From Pseudonocardia oceani (GTDB lineage Bacteria > Actinomycetota > Actinomycetes > Mycobacteriales > Pseudonocardiaceae): 64,000 nucleotides of DNA. Shown here one piece after another: positions 46,712-54,185 of this stretch (its first letter is position 1; every line of letters begins with the position of its first letter). The stretch lies in NCBI RefSeq assembly GCF_019263585.2, contig NZ_JADQDF010000001.1, positions 3,472,001 to 3,536,000 of the forward strand, in the 5' to 3' direction. The position numbers and the translations under genes are program-made. The notes under the pieces are model-generated. The model saw only the letters and a program-made list of their open reading frames with translations, made no database searches and was not told the DNA's origin.

Positions 46712-48003
46712 GCCCAGGTCACCGGCAACGAGTGCACGCCGAAGATCTGCATGTCGTTGCGCAACGGGATCTCCTCGGCGGGGACGGCCAGCCGCAGGTC
46801 CGGCAGCCGTGCGAACAGCTCGGCGAAGCCGGTGCGCATCTCGATCCGCGCCAGCTGCTGGCCCAGACACTGGTGGATCCCGTGCCCGAACGCCAGGTGC
46901 GGCGCGCGGGGCCGGGTCAGGTCGAGCCGGTCGGGGTCGGGGAGGTGGCGGTCGTCGCGGTTGGCCTCCGGCGTCGCGATGACGACGGTGGCGCCGGCCG
47001 GCACGTCGACCCCGCCGACGGTGACGTCCTCCAGCGCGATCCGCGTGACGCCGAGCTGCACGATGCTCAGGTAGCGCAGCAGCTCCTCGACCGTGCCGTC
47101 GATCAGGCCGGGGTCGGCGCGCAGCGCGGCGAGCTGCGCGGGGTCCTGCAGCAGCGCGAGCACTCCCAGGCCCAGCATGTTGGCGGTGGTCTCGTGCCCG
47201 GCGCCGAGCAGGACCAGCGCCACGTCGATCAGCTGGGCGTCGGTGAGCGGCGGCTCGGCCTCGTGGACGAGACCGGAGAGCAGGTCGTCGGCGGGGGCGC
47301 GGCGCTTCTCGGCGACCAGGCGGGCGATGAAGCCGTGGAGGGCGCCGCCGGCCGCGGCCCGCTCCGCGTCGGTGGAGCGCGTCGAGAGGGCGACGGCGGT
47401 GTTCTGCTGGAACTCGTCGCGGTCGGCGTAGTCGACGCCGAGCAGCTCGCAGATCATCAGCGACGGGATCGGCAGCGCGTAGGCCGGCACGAGGTCGGCC
47501 TCCGTGCCCGCGGCGACCATCGCGTCGATGTGCTCGGTCGCGATCTCGCGCAGCCGCTCCTCCAGCGCGTTCATCCGGCGAACGGTGAACTGCCCGGTGA
47601 GCAGCCGCCGCAGCCGCGTGTGCTCGGGCGGGTCCATGAACACGAACATGCCGTCCTCGCGGCTCTCCACCCGCGGCCGCGGCGGCCCGGCGTGCCCGGC
47701 CAGCTCGGCGACCTGGTCGGGGGAGAGCTGCGAGGCGTCGGGGTAGCGGATCCGGTCGGAGCTGAAGCGGGGGTCGGACAGGACGGTGCGGGCCTCGTCG
47801 AACCCGGTGACGAGGTACGCGGCGGCCCCGTTGAGCAGCTCCAAGGCCTGCACCGTGCCGCGTCCCCGGCGCTCCGCGAGGCCGGGCGCGGGCGCGAACG
47901 GGCACCCGGCGGCACGCTCGGTGAGGTCAGCGGGCAGGACCCGCGTCAGCGAGGTGACGCCCGCGTCTGTGGGCTCGGTCGGTCGCTCGGGGGAGTCGCT
48001 CAT
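46708..48003 (-). CDS. Cytochrome P450 (bacterial class I)
   Basis: A 431-residue soluble P450. Landmarks are the C-helix MDPPEHTRLRRLL, the I-helix LLGAGHETTANML, the EXXR in VEELLRYL, and the heme-binding FGHGIHQCLGQQLARIE with the cysteine ligand. It resembles CYP105/107-type enzymes. No ferredoxin gene is adjacent. ATG 48003 is preferred because TACGGT (48010-48015) lies six bases upstream; the gene then overlaps the DedA gene end by 77 bases. Confidence 0.92.
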   Translation of the reverse strand: MSDSPERPTEPTDAGVTSLTRVLPADLTERAAGCPFAPAPGLAERRGRGTVQALELLNGAAAYLVTGFDEARTVLSDPRFSSDRIRYPDASQLSPDQVAELAGHAGPPRPRVESREDGMFVFMDPPEHTRLRRLLTGQFTVRRMNALEERLREIATEHIDAMVAAGTEADLVPAYALPIPSLMICELLGVDYADRDEFQQNTAVALSTRSTDAERAAAGGALHGFIARLVAEKRRAPADDLLSGLVHEAEPPLTDAQLIDVALVLLGAGHETTANMLGLGVLALLQDPAQLAALRADPGLIDGTVEELLRYLSIVQLGVTRIALEDVTVGGVDVPAGATVVIATPEANRDDRHLPDPDRLDLTRPRAPHLAFGHGIHQCLGQQLARIEMRTGFAELFARLPDLRLAVPAEEIPLRNDMQIFGVHSLPVTWA

Positions 48004-48637
48004 ACCGCCACCGTACGGACGTCCACTGCACGACGCGCAACGATGCACATCGTGCAGCGATGATCCTGCGCCCGCCCTCCAGCACCGCCCCGACGACCGT
48101 GGCGAACCCGAACCCGACGGCCAGCGCGGTGACGGTGTCGTGGGCGAACGCCGCCCCGCCGACGAACCCGAGCATCGCCTGCCAGGCCGCCGACAGCACC
48201 GATCCGACCGCGGTGAACCCGACGAACCGCGTCGCCGGGTACCCGGTCGCGCCGGACGCGAGCGTGGCGACGGTGCGTCCGGCCGGCACGAACCGGGCGG
48301 TGAGCAGGACCAGGCCTCCGCGCCGCTCCAGCAGGCAGGCCGCCCGGTGGTAGTGCTCGGCGGGGAACCGGTGCCGCACGGCCGGGCCGATCCGCCGCCC
48401 GATGAGGTAGCCCGCGCACTCGCCGAGGAACGACCCCGTGGCGGCCGCCGCGACCACCGCCACCAGGTCCTGCTCCCCGGTCACGGCGGCCACGCCGGCG
48501 GCGATGATCAGCGCCTCGCTGGGCACGACGGGCAGCAGGGCGTCGACGACGGCCATCCCGACGATCACCGCCAGCAGCCACGGCGAGGCCAGCGCGGCCT
48601 CGGTCACGGCGCGCAGGAGCTCCACAGGGTCAGCCAC
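47927..48637 (-). CDS. DedA-family membrane protein
   Basis: A 236-residue DedA-type protein with AVVDALLPVVPSEALIIAAG near residue 30 and the central RRGGLVLLTARFVPAGRTV. After about residue 205 the sequence turns arginine-rich and hydrophilic and coincides with the P450 start region in another frame, so the last 26 codons are probably a run-on caused by loss of the original stop. GTG 48637 overlaps the end of the XRE gene by eight bases. Confidence 0.82.
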   Translation of the reverse strand: MADPVELLRAVTEAALASPWLLAVIVGMAVVDALLPVVPSEALIIAAGVAAVTGEQDLVAVVAAAATGSFLGECAGYLIGRRIGPAVRHRFPAEHYHRAACLLERRGGLVLLTARFVPAGRTVATLASGATGYPATRFVGFTAVGSVLSAAWQAMLGFVGGAAFAHDTVTALAVGFGFATVVGAVLEGGRRIIAARCASLRVVQWTSVRWRYERLPRATDRAHRRGRHLADAGPAR

Positions 48638-48869
48638 CGGCGGAGGCCGGGGTGGGGGAGCGGTCGTCGTCGACCCACTCCAGCAGGTCGCCCGGCTGGC
48701 ACTCCAGCACCCGGCACATGGCCTCCAGCGTGCTGAAGCGCACCGCCTTGGCCCGCCCGTTCTTGAGCACGGCCACGTTGGCCGGGGTGAGCCCGACCTT
48801 CTCGGCGAACTCGCCGACGCTCATCTTGCGCCGGGCCAGCTCGACGTCGATCCGCACGACGATCGCCAT
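48630..48869 (-). CDS. XRE-family small DNA-binding protein
   Basis: A 79-residue Cro/C1-type helix-turn-helix protein (DVELARRKMSVGEFAEKVGLT; NVAVLKNGRAKAVRFSTLE; CRVLECQPGDLLEW) of the YozG-like kind, with no effector domain. The ATG at 48869 shares a base with the stop of the DUF2975 membrane protein gene. This pairing is common in Gram-positive bacteria and suggests membrane-linked control, but no signal is known. Confidence 0.9.
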   Translation of the reverse strand: MAIVVRIDVELARRKMSVGEFAEKVGLTPANVAVLKNGRAKAVRFSTLEAMCRVLECQPGDLLEWVDDDRSPTPASAGG

Positions 48870-49354
48870 CAGATGACCGCTTCCATGTCCGAGCGCAGCG
48901 TCGTGGCCTGGCGCAGCAGCGCCCGCATCACGATCATCAGCAGCAGCACGGCCGACCCGACGAGCCCCATCAGCAGCGGGATCGCGGCGACGCCCGGTGC
49001 GTCGTCGGCGTCGGCGATGATGAAGGCGGGCACGAACGCGGCCGCCAGGACCACCAGCCCCGCGACGATGGTCCACACGATCGCGTCCACCCACCGCAGC
49101 GCGTCCTCGCTGAAGATGCGGTCGCGGACGACCATCGTCAGCAGCGCCCAGGTGCACACGATGACGACCTGCACGCAGAGCAGCCCGAGCACCGCCAGCG
49201 GGATCACGATCCAGAGCAGGTAGGTGAACCGCCCCGGCCCGTCCTCGCCCGGTTGCAGCCCCACCACCACCAGCACCTGGAACAGCAGCACTACGGCGAA
49301 CAGGGCGACCAGGACGAGCCGGAGGGGCAGCACGGCACGGTTGATCCTCGACAT
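48869..49354 (-). CDS. DUF2975 membrane protein
   Basis: A 161-residue protein with four transmembrane segments and RDRIFSEDALRWVDAI between helices two and three, typical of DUF2975. It is co-translated with the XRE regulator through a TGATG junction. It may sequester or modulate that regulator; this is inferred only from the conserved pairing. Confidence 0.87.
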   Translation of the reverse strand: MSRINRAVLPLRLVLVALFAVVLLFQVLVVVGLQPGEDGPGRFTYLLWIVIPLAVLGLLCVQVVIVCTWALLTMVVRDRIFSEDALRWVDAIVWTIVAGLVVLAAAFVPAFIIADADDAPGVAAIPLLMGLVGSAVLLLMIVMRALLRQATTLRSDMEAVI

Positions 49355-49385
49355 GCGGCGAGTATCAACAGGTATCTATCGAATG

Positions 49386-50762
49386 TCAATCGGTTGGGAG
49401 GCGCACCAGGAGCTCGGTGGCGCCGGGGCGGGAGTCGATCGCGATCGTCCCGCGGTGGCGCTCGACCACGATCCGACGCGCGATGTCGAGGCCCAGCCCC
49501 GTGCCCCTGCCGACGTCCTTGGTCGAGAAGAACGCGTCGAACGCGCGCTCCGCGACCTCGGGCACCATCCCCGGGCCGGTGTCGGAGACCGTCACCGCCA
49601 CGTCGGTGCCGTCCAGCTCCACCGCCACCCGCAGCGTGCCGGAGCCGTCCATCGCGTCCAGCGCGTTGTCGACGAGGTGGGTCCACACCTGGTTCAGCTC
49701 GCCCGCGTGAGCGTCGATCGGCGGCACCCCGGGGGCGTACTCCCGGACGATCGTGACCCCGCCGGTGCGGTGCCCGAGCATGGCCAGCGTGCTGTCGATC
49801 CCTTCGGCCACGTCGACGCGCTGCATCGAGGCGCGGTCCATCTGAGAGTAGGACTTCACGGTGCCGACGAGTTCGGAGATGCGCCCGGTCGACTCCTTGA
49901 GCTCGGCGAGCAGCGCGGTGGCCGAGACGGTGCTCGCCACCCACCCCAGCGCGGGACCCAGTGCCGGGCCGTCGACGGCGCCGGCCGCGCGCGCGCACCA
50001 GCCGGTATCGGCGCCGGCGGCGGCCAGGGCCGGGGCGAGCAGCCACCCGCGGTCGACGCCGTGGTCGTCGAGCCACGCCTCCAGGTCGCCCTCCAGGTCG
50101 GACAGGGCGAGCGCGTCGGTGACGACCGGGCGTGACGCGAGCTCGGCGCGCAGCGCGTCGACCGCGACGAACTGCGCGGCCGACACGTCCTGCCCGGCCA
50201 GCAGGCCGAGCGTGGACACCAGCGTGCGCAGCGTCTCGTCGAGCTCGTCGACCGCGCGCCCGGCGGCGGCCGCGGGGTTGTTGATCTGGTGCGCGATGCC
50301 GGCGGCGAGCGTGCCCAGCGCGACGAGCGACTGGCGCTGCCGCGCGGTCGACTCGATCGAGCGCGCCGTGTGGTAGAGCCCGCTGATGAGGTGGCTGCCG
50401 AACGGGAACCAGGCCTCGGCCAGCTCGCCCAGGGCCGCGGCGGGCACCCGCAGCACGCGGCCGTCGACGGTGCCGCGGCCGGTCGCCAGGTAGACCCCGC
50501 GCTCGTCCCAGGCGCGGAACCCGCCGGCCCACCTGCCCGGGCCGTCCATCCGGCCGACGACGGTGTCCTCGCGGCCGACGCGGCGGCTCAGTTCGATCTC
50601 CCCGTCGACGAGCGCCCACCAGGAGTCGGCGGGCTCGCCCTCGCGGAACAGCTCGACGCCCGGCTCGATCCGCACGGCCGTCCCGGCGGCGACGAGCTGG
50701 GCGATCTGCCCGTCGTCGAGGTCGCCGAACAGGGGCAGCGAGCGGAGATCGTCGACGCGCAC
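49386..50762 (-). CDS. Histidine kinase with N-terminal cyclic-nucleotide-binding domain
   Basis: A 458-residue soluble kinase. Residues 1-110 form a CRP-like cNMP-binding domain (LRSLPLFGDLDDGQIAQLV; VELFREGEPADSWWALVDGE). The H-box is LGTLAAGIAHQINNPAAA, the N-box VWTHLVDNALDAM, then DTGPGM and GRGTGLGLDIARR. There are no membrane helices and no response regulator gene next to it. GTG 50762 follows TACTGT (50769-50774, minus strand) by six bases. Relatives act as redox or energy-linked sensors. Confidence 0.88.
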   Translation of the reverse strand: MRVDDLRSLPLFGDLDDGQIAQLVAAGTAVRIEPGVELFREGEPADSWWALVDGEIELSRRVGREDTVVGRMDGPGRWAGGFRAWDERGVYLATGRGTVDGRVLRVPAAALGELAEAWFPFGSHLISGLYHTARSIESTARQRQSLVALGTLAAGIAHQINNPAAAAGRAVDELDETLRTLVSTLGLLAGQDVSAAQFVAVDALRAELASRPVVTDALALSDLEGDLEAWLDDHGVDRGWLLAPALAAAGADTGWCARAAGAVDGPALGPALGWVASTVSATALLAELKESTGRISELVGTVKSYSQMDRASMQRVDVAEGIDSTLAMLGHRTGGVTIVREYAPGVPPIDAHAGELNQVWTHLVDNALDAMDGSGTLRVAVELDGTDVAVTVSDTGPGMVPEVAERAFDAFFSTKDVGRGTGLGLDIARRIVVERHRGTIAIDSRPGATELLVRLPTD

Positions 50763-50849
50763 CCCGGCACAGTAGGGCTGTCCGCCCCCTTGTGGAAGTT
50801 AGGTGAGCCTGTTCAACACGGCGCCGGTTCCCGATCACGGAGGTACCTC

Positions 50850-50967
50850 ATGACCACCGCGCTCCTCGAGCGTCCGGACGTCTCCGCCGCCGGCCGCCAC
50901 CGTCGACTTCCGCGCCCGCACCGCGACCGCTCTGGTGGAGGTCTTCACCGGGGCGCTGCGCGGCTGA
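50850..50967 (+). pseudogene. Short gene remnant after a good ribosome binding site
   Basis: GGAGG precedes an ATG at 50850 that starts MTTALLERPDVSAAG. After about 15 codons the sense continues better in a second frame as VDFRARTATALVEVFTGAL and a stop at 50965-50967. This looks like the two ends of a small gene joined by a deletion with frame loss. The parent family is not recognisable. Its end overlaps the convergent hydrolase gene. Confidence 0.35.
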
Positions 50968-51832
50968 ACCCCTGTCCCAGGAAGTCCAGCAGGAGCTCCG
51001 TCGCCCGCTCCGGTGCCTCCTGCGGGATCCAGTGCCCGCAGCCCGTCACGGTCTCGTAGCGGAAGTCGGCGCAGGACTCGGCGGAGCGCCGCATCTGCCC
51101 CTCGGTCAGCGCGAGGTCCCCGTCGCTCCACACGCCCAGGACGGGGACCCGCACCGGCGGCAGCGCCGGGGGCTCGAAGCGCACGAACGTCGCCGGGTCG
51201 ATGTTGGCGCGGTACCAGTTGAGCGACGCCGTCAGCGCGCCCGGGCGGGCCAGGTCGGCGATCTGGCGCTCCGGGAGCGGGTGCCCGTCGGGGAAGGCGG
51301 CGTGCGCCCAGGAGCGCAGGAACCTCCAGTCGTCGGCGGGCACCACCTCCTCGGCGACGCCCGGGAACTGGAACCAGAGCATGTACCAGGACATCGCCTT
51401 CTGCGCGAAGCCCGCGGTGGCCATCGCGGCGGGGTGCCCCACGGAGAACGCGGCGTAGCGCGTGACGCGGTCGGACGAGAGCGTCAGCGCCCACCCCAGC
51501 GACGCTCCCCAGTCGTGCCCGGCGAGGGCGAAGCGGTCGACGCCGAGCGCGTCGGCCACGCCCAGCACGTCCGCGCGCAGCGCCCGCATCCGGTAGTGCT
51601 CCACCTCGGCGGGCCGGTCGGACTCCCCGAAGCCGCGCAGGTCGGGTGCGACGACCCGGTACCCGGCGGCGGCGAGGGCGTCGACCTGGTGGGTCCACAG
51701 CTCGGCGCGGTCGGGCCAGCCGTGCAGCAGGACCACGGCCGGCCCGTCGCCGCCGGTGTCGTGGACCGACAGCGTGATCTCGGGCAGCGTCGTGCCGGGG
51801 ACGGTGATCCGCCGCGGTGCCGGGAGGCTCAT
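50945..51832 (-). CDS. Alpha/beta hydrolase, epoxide-hydrolase-like
   Basis: A 295-residue hydrolase. HGWPDRAELW gives the HGXP oxyanion motif, and the nucleophile elbow GHDWGASLG carries aspartate rather than serine, the mark of epoxide hydrolases and haloalkane dehalogenases. The late histidine is in TGCGHWIPQEAPE. A cap-domain tyrosine is plausible (FVRFEPP region unclear), so epoxide hydrolase is favoured but not certain. ATG 51832 follows TAGCGT (51840-51845, minus strand) by seven bases. Confidence 0.87.
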   Translation of the reverse strand: MSLPAPRRITVPGTTLPEITLSVHDTGGDGPAVVLLHGWPDRAELWTHQVDALAAAGYRVVAPDLRGFGESDRPAEVEHYRMRALRADVLGVADALGVDRFALAGHDWGASLGWALTLSSDRVTRYAAFSVGHPAAMATAGFAQKAMSWYMLWFQFPGVAEEVVPADDWRFLRSWAHAAFPDGHPLPERQIADLARPGALTASLNWYRANIDPATFVRFEPPALPPVRVPVLGVWSDGDLALTEGQMRRSAESCADFRYETVTGCGHWIPQEAPERATELLLDFLGQGFSRAAPR

Positions 51833-51849
51833 GGCCGCGACGCTACCGA

Positions 51850-53010
51850 TCATGCGGTGAGCTCGGGCAGCAGCCACACGAGGTCGAGGCCGGCGAGCAG
51901 GGCGTCGTCGGCCCCGGAGTAGCCGACGGGCGGCGGTGCGGGGGAGCGGACGGCGGCCCCGGCGGCGAGCCGCCGGGCGTCGGGGCCGCGCAGGACCGCG
52001 CCGCGGGGGTGCGCGTCGAGCAGGACCGCCTCGACCGTCCCGGGCTCAGGGGCGCCGATGCCCCGCCCCTGGGCGGCGCCGACCACCGTGCCGAGCACCG
52101 TGAGCTCCGGTCCGAGCCGCGGGGACAGGAGCGCGCCGGCCCCGTTCCAGACGAGCTCGACGCCCATCGTCATCGCGCTCGGCCCTCGCTGCAGGTGGCC
52201 GTGGTGGGCGAACACGAGCGTCGGCCCGCGCCCGCGCTCCCGCTCGACGGTCGCCGCCAGGTTCGCGGCCATCATCGCGTCGCGCTGGGCGGCGAGCCGC
52301 TGCACCCGGTACGCGTCGGGGAGGACGAGGAGCCGGTGGTAGGCCAGCAGGCCGGTGGCGGAGCGGGCCGCCGCGCCGGCGTCCCACCAGGCGTCGTCGT
52401 CGGGCCCGTCGGGGGCGGTCGTCACTTGGCGCCAGGCGAGCTCCGCGGCCATGACGGTGAGCTCGGCCGCCGCGGGCGTCGCACCCCTCCCGCGGGCTGG
52501 GTCCCCGATGACGGCGGGGTCGCTCCACGGCGCGTCCGGACCGAGGAGGTCGGCGATCCGGTCCCAGGCGGGCAGCGCGGTCGCGCCCCGCGCGCGCAGG
52601 AACCCGTGGAGCAGCCCGAGCGCCTCACGCGGCGATTCGGCGCCGCTCGACTCCAGCGGACCGTCGAACCCGCTGAACCGCACCCGGCCGGGCGGTGCGG
52701 CGGCACGGTTGTGCGCGGCGATCCACGCCACCAGCTCGCGGTTGCCGCGGCCCGGTCCCCACCCGTGGCTGAAGCCGGCGTCGCGCCGGTCGTCGTCGGG
52801 CTGGACGCCGCTGGCGAGCAGCGCATCCAGCCGGGCGCCGCGCAGGCAGCAGCTCTCCACGGCGACCGACCGGAACCCGGCCCGGTCGACGAGCGCGGCG
52901 AGCAGGGCGTTGCGCAGGAGAGGCACGTGCTGCTGCCCGTGCAGGGGCTCGGTGAGGGCGAGCAGCCGGGTGCGGTGGTCGAGCAGGGCCAGGACGTCGT
53001 CGAGGTGCAC
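51850..53010 (-). CDS. Erythromycin-esterase-like protein
   Basis: A 386-residue protein of the erythromycin esterase (EreA/succinoglycan biosynthesis) superfamily. The N-terminal active-site region reads LALTEPLHGQQHVPLLRN, close to the family GE-x-x-HG pattern but with T in place of G. FAHHGHLQRGP gives the second conserved histidine set. Function outside macrolide resistance is unknown. GTG 53010 follows TACGGT (53018-53023, minus strand) by seven bases. It is divergent from a two-headed MerR regulator. Confidence 0.82.
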   Translation of the reverse strand: MHLDDVLALLDHRTRLLALTEPLHGQQHVPLLRNALLAALVDRAGFRSVAVESCCLRGARLDALLASGVQPDDDRRDAGFSHGWGPGRGNRELVAWIAAHNRAAAPPGRVRFSGFDGPLESSGAESPREALGLLHGFLRARGATALPAWDRIADLLGPDAPWSDPAVIGDPARGRGATPAAAELTVMAAELAWRQVTTAPDGPDDDAWWDAGAAARSATGLLAYHRLLVLPDAYRVQRLAAQRDAMMAANLAATVERERGRGPTLVFAHHGHLQRGPSAMTMGVELVWNGAGALLSPRLGPELTVLGTVVGAAQGRGIGAPEPGTVEAVLLDAHPRGAVLRGPDARRLAAGAAVRSPAPPPVGYSGADDALLAGLDLVWLLPELTA

Positions 53011-53028
53011 CCCCTGAACCGTAACCTT

Positions 53029-53048
53029 GAACCTCCTGTTGGCGGTTC
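53029..53048. promoter_or_regulatory. Inverted repeat in the MerR/esterase divergent gap
   Basis: GAACC-N-CC-N4-GG-N-GGTTC is a 20-base inverted repeat with seven paired positions in each arm, between the starts at 53010 and 53108. It is the probable operator of the MerR-type regulator encoded to the right, able to control both genes. Confidence 0.5.
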
Positions 53049-53107
53049 GTGGCACAGGCCAGCAGCTCGGGGGTGCTCAACCCTCAACTCCAGGGAGGAG
53101 GCGGCCC

Positions 53108-53797
53108 GTGCGGACGGTCCAGCTCGCGCGCGAGCACGGCCTGTCGACGCAGGCCGTGCGCAACCACGAGGCCGCCGGGGTCCTGCCCGCCGCCGAGCGC
53201 ACCGCCGCCGGGTACCGGGTCTACGACGAGCGCCACGCCGCCTCGCTGCGGGCCTACCTCGCGCTCGTCGGCGGGCACGGGTACCCCGCCGCGCGGGAGG
53301 TCCTGCGCCGCCTGCACACCGGGGACGTCGACGGCGCGCTGGCCCGGCTCGACGCCGCCCACGCCGCCCTGGACGCCGAGCGCACCGTGGTCGACACCGT
53401 CGCCGGCCTCCTGCACCGGCTCGCCGGGCCCGCCCCGGCGCCGGCGCGGGGGAGCGAGCCGATCTCGGCCGTCGCGCACCGCCTGCGCGTGCGCCCGGCG
53501 ACCCTGCGCCGCTGGGAGCGGTCGGGGCTGCTGCGGCCCGCGCGCGACCCGTCGACCGGGCACCGTCGTTACGGCCCCGACGACGTCCGCGACGCCCACG
53601 TCGTCCACCAGCTCCGCCGCGGCGGGGTCCCGCTCGCCGCGATCGCGCCCGTGGTGGACGAGCTGCGCCGCGGCGGCGACCCGTCCGCCGCCGCGGCCGC
53701 ACTGGACGCCCGCCGGGCGGCCCTGGCCCGCCGGTCGCGCTCGGCCGTCGCCGGGGCGGCGCACCTGCACGCGCTCCTCGGCCTGGTCGGCCGCTGA
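53108..53797 (+). CDS. Two-headed MerR regulator (TioE-like)
   Basis: A 229-residue regulator carrying two MerR-type winged helices: one at residues 1-65 (VQLAREHGLSTQAVRNHEAAG; GYRVYDERH) and a second at about residues 118-185 (VAHRLRVRPATLRRWERSGLL; GHRRYGPDDVRDAHVV). A short linker helix lies between. GTG 53108 follows AGGGAGGAG by eight bases. Its partner is probably the divergent esterase-like gene; no metal-binding cysteines are present. Confidence 0.85.
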   Translation: MRTVQLAREHGLSTQAVRNHEAAGVLPAAERTAAGYRVYDERHAASLRAYLALVGGHGYPAAREVLRRLHTGDVDGALARLDAAHAALDAERTVVDTVAGLLHRLAGPAPAPARGSEPISAVAHRLRVRPATLRRWERSGLLRPARDPSTGHRRYGPDDVRDAHVVHQLRRGGVPLAAIAPVVDELRRGGDPSAAAAALDARRAALARRSRSAVAGAAHLHALLGLVGR

Positions 53798-54185
53798 GGG
53801 CCCGCCGGGTCCGCAGGGCCGTGCCCAGCGGCCCCCGGAGGCCCGGGATCGGCACTCGCACCGGGCATCCGCGGGGCACGACCCGGCCCCCGGTGGACGC
53901 AGGTCACGGGCCCGACCCACCCCCGAAAGGGTGGTTCCCGGGCGGAATCTGCGTTTCCGCAGATGCGGAACGCTAGCCCGAATGGCCTAGCATGTGCTGG
54001 TAAGGATTCCCTGAGAACCGCAGGTCGTCGTGTCGTGCACCACCTGTGACGGGCGGCGGCGGGGGTAGGTGCACGTCCCCGCCCCCGTATCGCAGCCGAG
54101 CGGGCTTCGTTACTGGCACAAGCTGTCCTGAACCGGGTTCGCTCCCCCTCGCATCCGGCCGGGATCAAGTAACGAGAGGACGACG
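53798..54185 (+). other. Gene-free stretch upstream of the molybdenum hydroxylase
   Basis: No convincing coding sequence. It holds overlapping dyads at 53941-53973 (listed separately), the core TAGCAT at 53988-53993, and a further dyad GTGCACCACC...GGTAGGTGCAC around 54036-54074. The last gene of the left side ends at 53797 and the hydroxylase starts at 54186, so the hydroxylase promoter must lie here. The long leader suggests regulation at RNA or DNA level. Confidence 0.5.
53941..53973. promoter_or_regulatory. Overlapping alternative dyads
   Basis: ATCTGCG-TTTC-CGCAGAT (53947-53964) and TTCCGC-AGAT-GCGGAA (53955-53970) are both perfect inverted repeats and cannot form at the same time because they share CCGCAGAT. 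Overlapping arms of this kind occur in operators bound by staggered dimers and in RNA switches. The position is about 215 bases before the hydroxylase start. Confidence 0.45.
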
